From Linderina pennispora (Eukaryota; Kickxellomycota; Kickxellomycetes; Kickxellales; Kickxellaceae): 46,080 bases of DNA. Under the pieces are notes generated by a model. That model did no database searches, was not told where the DNA came from, and worked only from the letters and a program-made list of their open reading frames with translations. A program made the translations under genes and the position numbers. Of this stretch, positions 1-7,435 are shown one piece after another. Position 1 is the first letter of the stretch; each line of letters begins with the position of its first letter. Where the stretch lies: the NCBI RefSeq assembly GCF_002104995.1, contig NW_024468313.1:1-46080 (forward strand), read 5' to 3'.

Positions 1-490
1 TTGTCGCCATCGTGGTCGGCCTTGTACTTGTCGCCATCGTGATCAGCCTTGTACTTGCCGCCATCGTGGTCAGCCTTGTACTTGTCACTGTCGTTATCGG
101 CATGATAGTCACGGTTACCACCGTTGGCCTTGTACTTGTCGCCATCGTGGTCGGCCTTGTACTTGTCGCCATCGTGATCAGCCTTGTACTTGCCGCCATC
201 GTGATCAGCCTTGTACTTGCCGCCATCGTGGTCGGCCTTGTACTTGTCACTGTCGTTATCGGCATGCATGATAGTCACGGTTACCACCGTTGGTCTTGTA
301 CTTGTCACTATCATGGACAGCCTTGTACTTATCATCGTGGTCGGCCTTATACTTGTTGCCATCGTGATCAGCATGATAGCCGCCATTACGCCGCTGGTCT
401 TATACTTGTCATTGTCGTTGCTAGCATGGTAATCACCGTTGCCACCCTTGGATTTATACTTGTCACTATCATGATGGTCACCACCATTAC
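1..490 (-). repeat. Degenerate coding repeats (KYKADHDG / NGGNRDYHADND)
   Basis: About a dozen copies of a 24- to 27-bp unit encoding D(G/S)DKYKADH, interspersed with a longer Gly/Asn/Tyr/His unit, fill the gene that leaves the left edge. The unit reads as ccttgtacttgtcgccatcg on the plus strand. Copies differ by point changes and by the two indels near 264 and 378. Confidence 0.75.
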
Positions 491-656
491 CAGTATGGTA
501 GCCACCATCGTGGACGTATGTCGGAATCACATGGCCGCCAGAATAAACGGGGTATGCGGGTTGGTTCGAGTATGCAGGGGAGGGAGCCGGGTTGGCTTGG
601 TAGTTTGACGCAGCAGCAATTGCAGAGAGAAGAGAGATCGTAGCAACAAGACGCAT
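1..656 (-). CDS. Secreted His/Asp/Lys-rich repeat protein, 3' end outside the window
   Basis: The reading frame opens at ATG 656-654 on the minus strand and stays open to the left edge, so the C-terminus is missing. Residues 1 to about 20 (MRLVATISLLSAIAAAS) form a signal peptide. A short Pro/Tyr/Asn segment follows, then degenerate repeats of the type DKYKADHDG, spaced by Gly/Asn-rich NGGNRDYHADND segments. No known domain is visible; the composition suggests an extracellular, possibly metal-binding or wall-associated protein, which is inference. A 1-nt loss near 378 and a 4-nt gain near 264 put the stretch between them out of the repeat frame, where it reads as Met/Thr/Ile-rich sequence, yet the frame stays open and the repeats resume in frame. 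A TATA box about 155 bp upstream supports the start. Sequence of the repeat class is clear; function is unknown. Confidence 0.75.
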   Translation of the reverse strand, partial: MRLVATISLLSAIAAASNYQANPAPSPAYSNQPAYPVYSGGHVIPTYVHDGGYHTGNGGDHHDSDKYKSKGGNGDYHASNDNDKYKTSGVMAAIMLITMATSIRPTTMISTRLSMIVTSTRPTVVTVTIMHADNDSDKYKADHDGGKYKADHDGGKYKADHDGDKYKADHDGDKYKANGGNRDYHADNDSDKYKADHDGGKYKADHDGDKYKADHDGD

Positions 657-809
657 TGTAGGTCGCAAGAAGTGGGTGCTCGCTGAAGATGGCTAGTAAT
701 TGAAGAGGGGGCTATGAGGGAAGGGGTAGAGTGGCTGAGAGATTGGTTGTTTGGTGGGATGTGGTGTGGAATGGTGAGGTGGGCAGATAGGTAGGCAGCT
801 TACCTGGAC

Positions 810-818
810 TTTATATAG
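810..818 (-). promoter_or_regulatory. TATA box of the KYK-repeat gene
   Basis: The minus strand reads CTATATAAAG here, about 155 bp before the ATG at 656. The sequence between is pyrimidine-rich on the coding strand, as in other promoters of this window. Confidence 0.6.
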
Positions 819-839
819 AAACCATCAAACTAACCAGTC

Positions 840-1608
840 TACACAGGTGCCGCCTATGTAGCTGCATGAAGCTGGCCATAGACACCTGGCAAAGAGAAAC
901 CTGTTCCTTGCTTGGTAGTATAAAGAGACCGGGTTCAAATTTTACTGAAAATGGAACTGGACGCAAAAGACCGTCGACTAGCCATTGTTGGTGCGATCAT
1001 ATTGACAATGGGCTTGAACCAGGACAATGATTACGGAACCTTGGCCAGCAAAATACCCCGGTCCGTTAGGATATGACCGCTACTGTAAATAGAACGGTCC
1101 ATTTCGATATAGTGCACGCATGTCCGGATGTACAGGCCGCCGCACATACTGGCAGATCTTTTTTTTGAAGCCTGCCCGAGTCATAACGCCTCATTGACTG
1201 TATTTGAATGCTCGTATCTCCGGTCTGGCATGGTCCCTGAAATACCCTTGCAGCGAAAGTGCCAGTGTAGATACCTTGCTCTTGTCTTCTGCCAAACACC
1301 TCTTGAAAATAAACATATGTAGTATTGTGTGCAACAGCTTTGGTTCAAAAAGGATCTGTTTGAATAAATTACCTCTCATTTTGCATATTTGGACCAAGTA
1401 TGCTGTTTCGCCAATGGTCCATTTCTTTAATTGATCTGATTGTGAGGGGTGCAAGCAACATGCACAGACATATTTGCTACGAGCTGGTGGTCATGAAAAT
1501 AGTTTGTTCATCAAAATTAGATACCATAAAAAAGGTGGTTGACAAGAGTCGGCTTGTTTTACAAAATAGGAGGAACACCGGAGGGGGTAGTCCGTTAAAG
1601 GGAGGGGT
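840..1608. other. Intergenic stretch, no gene seen
   Basis: Only short unconvincing frames occur in this AT-richer stretch. It lies between the start of the KYK-repeat gene and the 3' end of the decayed secreted gene. No RNA gene or repeat was recognised. Confidence 0.5.
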
Positions 1609-2009
1609 TCAGCAAGCATGGCACGCATTGCAGACGCTGCTGTTCCCGCTAGAAGCAATGTAGGTGCCGCTAGAATCAGTGTAGGCATCGTTGGCTCCGT
1701 CGGTACTCACAGAAGCATAGCTGACATGGTCGTAGTCGGTGAGGCGCCTGCCGCCGTCCCACTTGGTGATGTACTTGGTTTTCGTGCTTCGACCAGTCGC
1801 ACTTTTTGCTATCATGACCCTTGGTATGATAGGTGCCCTAGAAATGCTTAGACTTTTTCGCCGTAAACCTTGGAGTATGGGGCAGACAAGTACTCAGGAG
1901 TAGGCCAGTAGGTCTCATAGGGCGCACTGGTTGTGTAGACATCGACGGCTAGAGCGGCAGCAGCACCAACGATGATGGTGGTGGAAGAAAAGTGGATGTC
2001 TCTTATCAT
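1609..2009 (-). pseudogene. Decayed (or unusually spliced) small secreted protein gene
   Basis: ATG 2009-2007 opens a frame with a likely signal sequence (MIRDIHFSSTTIIVGAAAAL) followed by a Tyr/Pro/Thr-rich part, but it stops after 53 codons. Protein-like sequence continues in the other frames: a Lys/His/Asp-rich part (GTYHTKGHDSKKCDW) and then a part with TKYITKWDGG to a stop at 1609. Two 1-nt shifts at A-runs plus one TAG would explain this, giving a protein resembling the neighbouring KYK-repeat gene. A different frame near 1640-1690 encodes a hydrophobic stretch (LILAAPTLLLAGTAAS) resembling a GPI-anchor tail, perhaps a third break. Alternatively a 56-nt intron (GTACTT...CTAAGCATTTCTAG) joins the first and last parts in frame. 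A TATA box lies 105 bp upstream. The gene family is not recognised. Confidence 0.5.
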
Positions 2010-2112
2010 TGGAGCGGTCCAAGAAAGTTGTGAGCTGAATGTGCCATGCGAATTTCTGGATGCTGAAGATGATGAATACCAAACAACGAAAGGAACGGGC
2101 AGCCTACTGGTC

Positions 2113-2119
2113 TTTTATA
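2113..2119 (-). promoter_or_regulatory. TATA box of the decayed secreted gene
   Basis: GGTATAAAAGACC on the minus strand, 105 bp upstream of ATG 2009. Between them an upstream ATG at 2047-2045 opens a 13-codon frame whose TGA overlaps the main ATG (ATGA). If the gene is transcribed, this short upstream frame would lower its translation. Confidence 0.55.
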
Positions 2120-2450
2120 CCTATTTGGCCTGCCAGATGTTGCAGGCGTCGCTCGGCGCTCGCCAATCCCAGAAAAAAGTGATGGCAGTCAGAGTCCTGG
2201 GCCACCACATAGTCTTGGTCTTGGTGACACGGTTTAGGGCTATCGCAACTGTTGCTAGCGGTTCTATCAGACATGCCCACGCCCAAATTAGGCTCACACC
2301 AGCGTATGTGGTGTGTAATTATGTACAGCTCTAGAGCAAATGTACACAAGACAAGGTTTCTATTCTCCAAAAAAAACTACAAAAAAGTTTTACACAAAGG
2401 GGAGGGGATTGGTAAGAATAATGCACGTGGCTCACAATATAGGAGGGATA

Positions 2451-4141
2451 TCACCCAGACACAGGGGCTTCGACGTCAGGCTCGAAATCGAGATCACTTA
2501 GATCCGACAGCGACGAGTCATTGTCTGGGTCCCAATCCTCACCAAGTGCCCACTGCATGTCGGATTTGCTCAGCCTCCTCGAGTACAGCTTTGCATTGCG
2601 GGCCTTGGCCGAGCAATCACAACAGCATCGGTCTTGGCCTCAGGGCGCACCTCCTCGCTGGCGGCATTTGACCGCGACCGCATGAAATACTGGGACGCTG
2701 GTGGAGTAGTCGTCCTTGACCCAGGCGATTCCCTCGGCTCGGTCTCTGGCTCCGATTCAGATTCAGCGTCCCATGAATTAACCTGCTCACGTTTCACCAC
2801 AAGTGGGGCTTCATCCGTGTCGGGCAATGCAGGCAGCCCATGCACAGGCGGCGGACGGCGGCGACGCAGGCTGCGCAGAGGCTTTTCGTCGTCGTCCGTA
2901 ACAGCAGTGGGCAGTGGAAGGGGTTGGGGTGGGGGAATCTGGTAGGCGGGTGAGTTGGGCATCTGCGGGAACGCTGTCTTGGGTGGGGGCAGGGGCTGGC
3001 GCGTGCGTGTGCTGGCACTGAGCTTGCGCGACCTCACGGCATGCTCGGCACCACTCAGGATGCTGGCCAGGTCCTCCACATCCACGCTCTCCAGATGACT
3101 GTCTACCGAATGCACGCTGTAATTGCACGCCTCGTCGTCCCCTGCCTCTGCTGGGAACTCGACGATTGCGGGATTGCGGGATCTGCGCACTGGAGCTTTT
3201 GTGGCCTTCTTGATCGTTGCGCTGGGGCAAAAGTTGGCCACTGGGCATTCGCCGCACTTTGGGCCCACAGCACGGCACACTGTCTGGCCAAACCCAACCA
3301 GCATCGGGTTGATCTCGCGCCACAGCGACTTGGGGAGCCACGACTCGAGTGCATGGCGTGTGGCCTCGGGAGTCTTGGCGGCTGCGCTGACCCAGCCGAG
3401 CCGGTGCGAGAATGCGCTCGACGTGCGTATCGACGCCGATACCCTGGTTGTCGTGCCATGCTGCGTGCATCGTCAGGTACGCCATCTTCGGGCCGACGCC
3501 CGGCAGCGACAGCAGCTGTGGTACAGTGCGCGGAATGTCGCCGTTGTACTGTTCCAGGCACGTGCGTGCTGCCTCTTTGATATAGTTGGATTTGCGCTGC
3601 CAGAATCCAACGCGCCGCACGCACTCATGCACTAGATCGATCGGCGCGCTGCTCAGAGACTTGGGCGACAGTCCGCCGGCAGCCGCTGGCTGAGGTTGCG
3701 CACGGCTTCTGCAGTGATCTCGTCTTTTGTCTGCGCCGACAGCATCAGCGATACCAGTGACCGGAACCGCCGCAGCTTCGGGTCCTTCTCCTCCTCGGTC
3801 AGCGCCTCGCATCCGACTGTATCCACGGGCGCCTCATGCGCTGCGCGGTATTCGCGGATCCGATCCACTACAATGTCCCAGTCGTCACGAGGCGGTGCGC
3901 CGCGCAGCGCGTTGTTATCTGAGTCCTGGCTGTGCGTGCGCTTCGAACTCGGTGGCCGGGCTTCGCTCTTGATCGGTGGGCTACGGGTAACAGTGGGAGA
4001 TACAGAAACTACAGAGCAGGCAGCTGAGTGGGATATTGTTGACTGTGGCGAGCCCGGTAGGGGTGTTGAGGGAGGAGGGGCTGTTGTGTCATGAGAAAAC
4101 GACCGCAGGCGGTCAGGGATACATCCGGCAGCGCCATGCAT
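2451..4141 (-). CDS. NTH1: Endonuclease III homologue (bifunctional DNA glycosylase/AP lyase), frame broken three times
   Basis: This encodes the HhH-GPD base-excision-repair enzyme that removes oxidised pyrimidines and nicks abasic sites. In order are visible: a disordered Ser/Pro N-terminus; [30 protein letters not shown]; the helix-hairpin-helix LPGVGPKMA with its catalytic Lys; the catalytic Asp in GVDTHVERI; and a Cys cluster (C-x6-C-x2-C-x5-[11 protein letters not shown]) matching the 4Fe-4S site. A long acidic, Ser-rich C-terminal extension follows. The frame changes near 3675-3680 (one base missing), near 3408-3413 (one base extra) and near 2601-2612, after which the natural end [12 protein letters not shown] meets TGA at 2451. 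The first two changes cancel, so the core lies in another frame than its flanks. ATG 4141 is the first Met in frame downstream of the preceding ORF; the true start is uncertain. Confidence 0.85.
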
Positions 4142-4146
4142 GCCTG

Positions 4147-4719
4147 TCAGCGTGCCAGCACGACGCAGGCGGGTGGTAGTTGGGCGAGGGGAAACGATTG
4201 CAGATGCTGGGGATTTGGCGAGATGGGAGTGAGTGGATGTGAGTGCAATTGTTGGTAGACAGTATCTGGCATGTCGGCAGTATTGAGCAGCCCAACTGCG
4301 CTGGATATGGAGTTTGCAGCAGTGCTCGTTGGCGATGGCAGATATGACCCGCTGTCGATTGACCCAATTGTGCCTGCTCGCCGCCGATTCACTGCGCATT
4401 TGCGTGTCGACGGCCGCGGCGACAGCGGGGAGGGGGCGGTGGCCTCATATTTTGGGCTGGTTATTGTCCGCGCATATACCCCCGCCTCCCTGTGTGCTTC
4501 GAGCGACTCTTCCAGTGCAGTACCGACTGGCCCCATGGCCACGCGTGTCTCCAGGTAGTCATCATCATGCCGGATAGTCTGCACTTTGGTGGCCTTTGGC
4601 GGGCTGTTAGTCACCACCCTGATGGACGGGAAGTTTCGCCGCCTCTCACTCTGCTGCTTCGAGTGCCCTTGTGAGGATGAGCCCGCCATTTGCTGCTTGA
4701 GTGAGCTCAGTAGGCGCAT
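4147..4719 (-). CDS. Unrecognised, largely disordered protein
   Basis: A frame of 190 residues opens at ATG 4719 (a second Met lies 10 codons later) and ends at TGA 4147. It begins MRLLSSLKQQMAGSSSQGHS, passes through a charged part (KVQTIRHDDDYLETRVAMG, then ALEESLEAHREAGVYARTI), and ends in Ser/Pro/Thr-rich disordered sequence. No family was recognised. The stop lies only 5 nt before the first usable ATG of NTH1 on the same strand, which is too tight for two independent fungal genes. It may be the N-terminal part of NTH1, separated by a further frame break, or a small gene whose 3' UTR overlaps NTH1. The frame extends further 5' without a stop, but that sequence is pyrimidine-rich and looks like leader. 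Confidence 0.4.
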   Translation of the reverse strand: MRLLSSLKQQMAGSSSQGHSKQQSERRRNFPSIRVVTNSPPKATKVQTIRHDDDYLETRVAMGPVGTALEESLEAHREAGVYARTITSPKYEATAPSPLSPRPSTRKCAVNRRRAGTIGSIDSGSYLPSPTSTAANSISSAVGLLNTADMPDTVYQQLHSHPLTPISPNPQHLQSFPLAQLPPACVVLAR

Positions 4720-5311
4720 TTGAACGAGAGGGGCAGGAACTGCGCGAATTTTGCGAGTGTTGTGTAGAAAGGAAAATGGAAATGGACTGAAAAAGAAGAC
4801 CCGGTTCGCACTCGAGCAGCTTGGTGCAGCTGTGGTACTTTTCTGAACTTTTTCTGTTTGGCCGTTCCACCCACCAGTAAACAAGGTTGCTGAGGCCCGC
4901 ACAATGCAGCGAGCGCGCGTGGGGATAGCGATTAAACTGAGGGGATGGCAGAATGTTTGGATAAAGCACAAAAGTGGGGGACGGCGAATGCGCAGAAATA
5001 CAACTGAAGAGCAGCAAACAAGCGAGAAGGAGAGCAGTAAAGCTACTTTGCATGGCGCTCCCTCGGCCAGCTGAGCGCACCGCGTGATAAGCACGGCATG
5101 CATGGGCGGATCGTAATCGTTGTGAGAAAGCTGCAGTGGCGAATGAAGAGACGCACACCCAAAAAAAAGTTTTTTCTCTGCCAAAGAAGCCAGTTTCACA
5201 GTATCTGCATAGCTGATTTCAGGCAAAGCATCAGGTCCCAGCCGATTAAAGCGGTCTCCGTCACCTTGAGATCCAGGAGACCCAGCCCATCCCCATCCCC
5301 ACAACACAGAA
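4720..5311 (-). other. Pyrimidine-rich upstream region
   Basis: On the minus strand this is strongly C/T-rich, which creates long open frames rich in Leu/Ser/Phe/Pro. It probably holds the leader and promoter of the downstream ORF. No convincing protein or RNA gene was found. Confidence 0.35.
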
Positions 5312-5599
5312 TCAACATCCCTCCCTTCCCACGACTGGCAGCATCTGCATCGAGAGAGCAATGGAGAACTCTATTGCGATAATCGAGGGAGAGGGGATGG
5401 GCATTTGCCACATCTCTCCCCCAGCCCTGCGATATCCCCGTGTCTTACCATCTTTGATTTTGCGTTTGGCGATGATCGCACGCCTGCGAGTAAAGACAGT
5501 AGGCGTTGGCTCCGGCGCATGCTCAGTGTTTTGCCGCTGGACGATTCCGTCCACAAGCTTGCCAACCCGACTAGTTTGGCTGCGCGTAACTACTGCCAT
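5312..5599 (-). CDS. Possible 5' exon of a small unknown gene
   Basis: ATG 5599 opens a frame that begins MAVVTRSQTSRVGKLVDG and is basic (FTRRRAIIAKRKIKD). At 5448 it meets a consensus donor, G|GTAAGA, and the sequence beyond loses protein character before the stop at 5312. A two-exon gene is therefore likely. One acceptor (GATGCAG near 5346) would give a 102-nt intron, but no good branch site was seen and the second exon remains undetermined. The frame also runs upstream of 5599 through C/T-rich leader. No family was recognised; the basic, Arg/Lys-rich peptide could be nuclear or mitochondrial, which is speculation. Confidence 0.35.
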   Translation of the reverse strand: MAVVTRSQTSRVGKLVDGIVQRQNTEHAPEPTPTVFTRRRAIIAKRKIKDGKTRGYRRAGGEMWQMPIPSPSIIAIEFSIALSMQMLPVVGREGC

Positions 5600-5936
5600 G
5601 CCCGCTGTGAATTTGAGCCGACCAATTAGCAAAAGAGCCAACCTTGCGTAATTGCAGAAAAGGAGGCGGGAAATGGGGGAAATAGCGAAGAGGGGTTTGG
5701 AGTGAGAGAAAAGAGGGAGGGCTGGGAGAAGGAGAGCATAAATAAACATGCTCGCAGAAGCTTCGCAGCCACCGCATACCGGAAAAAGACCGGCTCTGTT
5801 GATCCCCCTGTCCAGCCTGGCCGGGGGTTCAGGACCGCCTCACCGACAACAAACGCTCTAGTCTGCCACAGAAATACTTGCTGCGGCATTGTTCGCCTGC
5901 GGATGAATACCCAGAGTCAAAGGTGTTTATTTGCTA
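5600..5936. other. Spacer between the small unknown gene and the methyltransferase 3' end
   Basis: C/T-rich on the minus strand; it presumably contains the promoter of the gene starting at 5599 and the 3' UTR of the methyltransferase gene. No gene was seen. Confidence 0.4.
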
Positions 5937-7094
5937 CTAACAGCGCTCAAAAATATACGTGCGGTACCTCCATGTATCGTTCGCATCGGCGGTCAGCGTC
6001 TGCGTAATCGCCTCTGTCTCGGCCGCACCAACCCTTTCCACCCAGCCAGACAAATCGTCAGCCAGCGTCGTATCGTCCCTCGCTACCAGCCTCAGGCTCC
6101 CGATCTTGGCCATCTCGGCCTCGAACGCGCTAACCTCCTTTTTGTGTGTCGCACGCAGCGGCGTGGTGACGACAAACCGGGGCGTCACTTTGCCAGATGT
6201 TGCCAAAAAATAGTCGGCAAGAATTGGTATTACCTTCGCGTGCTCCAGCTCGTACAGCACATCGGCGGCAACCACCAGACTGAATCCGTGCTGCATGCCT
6301 GCCACATCGAGCTGGCGTGCTCCCGCAGTGGCTTCGCGCTGTGCTGTCACATCACTATAGTTCGCTTTAGGAGCCGCCACGCCTGCCTCGGCATTCTGCA
6401 TCCGCTGAGCCACTTCAAACCAGTCAAGGTGCCGGATCTGTGCCGTGCCGTCGTCAACGCTGTTGTCTCTGCTGCTCGCTGTCAGCACATCCAACAGCGA
6501 CGCCAGGTAGTCAGTCATGACCACCACCCCGCCCACATGCTGCAGCTCACGGGCAAGCACCATGCCCGCCAGTCCCGTACCACTGCCTAGCTCCAGGCAG
6601 CTTGAGAACTGCCTGACGGGGATGTCGTGCCGGGAGATTCTCCGCGCCATCAGTGTAGCAGAGCCCCACGTCTGGCACCCCACGTCTGCTTCGACGAAGC
6701 TCGGCTCGTTGATAATGACCCCGGGTAGCTCCTCTGCATTCGGTCCCCACACTTTCACACTGCGCTTCACCTTCCCTGATGCGCCCTTCCCACAGAGCTC
6801 CGCGAGCTGCATGGCTGCTGTGTCCATTATCCATGTCCAGTCGTCCGAGTCGCCGACCAGGATGCTGCGCTTTGTGGCCCATTCAATCGAGTGCGTCAGC
6901 CACTGAACACAGAACCGCCGCTCAACGGGATCCTCTATATCCCAGACGTATCCCTCGGGCCACAGGTCGTCTTCGGGCTTGCTGATGCCGCGCTTCTTAT
7001 CCAGTGTGCCTTGTAGAATGTGCAGCGTGCTAGTTACGCTGGGAGAAGGGGTGGTGGCTTTGTTGTCAAATGAAGGAGGAACTAGCGTGCTCAT
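5937..7094 (-). CDS. Seven-beta-strand protein methyltransferase, EFM2/METTL21-like
   Basis: An intact 385-residue protein. The C-terminal two thirds carry the class I AdoMet fold of the Methyltransf_16 family: GCQTWGSATLMAR before motif I, motif I LELGSGTGLAGMVLA (about residues 167-181), an acidic post-I segment (VVMTDYLASLLDV), HLDWFEVA, and motif IV-like VVAADVLYELEHA. The N-terminal part (PEGYVWDIEDPVERRFCVQW) is the extra helical region seen in yeast Efm2, which methylates a lysine of elongation factor 2. The substrate here is inferred only from that resemblance; METTL21- or FAM86-type relatives are possible. Length is close to yeast Efm2 (419). It begins MSTLVPPSF at ATG 7094. Its frame is clean, unlike NTH1 nearby. 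Confidence 0.75.
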   Translation of the reverse strand: MSTLVPPSFDNKATTPSPSVTSTLHILQGTLDKKRGISKPEDDLWPEGYVWDIEDPVERRFCVQWLTHSIEWATKRSILVGDSDDWTWIMDTAAMQLAELCGKGASGKVKRSVKVWGPNAEELPGVIINEPSFVEADVGCQTWGSATLMARRISRHDIPVRQFSSCLELGSGTGLAGMVLARELQHVGGVVVMTDYLASLLDVLTASSRDNSVDDGTAQIRHLDWFEVAQRMQNAEAGVAAPKANYSDVTAQREATAGARQLDVAGMQHGFSLVVAADVLYELEHAKVIPILADYFLATSGKVTPRFVVTTPLRATHKKEVSAFEAEMAKIGSLRLVARDDTTLADDLSGWVERVGAAETEAITQTLTADANDTWRYRTYIFERC

Positions 7095-7435
7095 TTTTCA
7101 AGCTATGTTTCTGGTACCGGTAGAGGATGCGAACTGGATGGTGAGTAACGGACATGATAAAGCAGTATTATTGTTGGCCCGGGCCGTGGTATTTCACCGG
7201 TCGCAGCAGCATCCGGATTGCACGGAAAAATTTTGGGTAGCCTGGAACTATTCATTGTCATTTGTAGTTTCCGAAGCTAACAAAAAGCTGCGTTTATTTT
7301 GCAAACCAGCCAAGGCGAAGTCGCCAAGGAGATATATGTGCTGTCGATTTGAGAAAGTAATTGAACGTGAATGTCTGAAAAATGAAAATGAACAAGTGGT
7401 CACAACGACAAGTGCAAGACAGTGCCCCTTCACGT
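7095..7435 (-). other. Promoter region of the methyltransferase gene
   Basis: AT-richer spacer between the methyltransferase start and the 3' end of the next secreted protein gene on the same strand. No TATA box stands out and no gene was seen. Confidence 0.4.

Noticed and set aside
12..608. 198-codon plus-strand frame rich in Val/Leu/Ile
   Set aside because: It is the complement of the KYK-repeat gene; the minus strand has the signal peptide, TATA box and sensible repeats.
920..945. GGTTCAAATT resembling a tRNA B box
   Set aside because: The flanks do not form a T-arm stem, and no A box lies at the right distance.
2570..2625. Stop at 2570 as the true end of NTH1
   Set aside because: The adjacent frame continues with a natural acidic end to 2451, so the 2570 stop is better explained by a shift.
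4646..5053. Signal-peptide-like frame MQSSFTALLLACLLLFSCIS
   Set aside because: C/T-rich leader sequence yields Leu/Ser/Phe by chance, and the rest of the frame is not protein-like and overlaps a better ORF.
4147..5361. Reading the unknown ORF as a 404-residue protein
   Set aside because: The first 200 codons lie in pyrimidine-rich leader and lack protein character; the start at 4719 is more natural.
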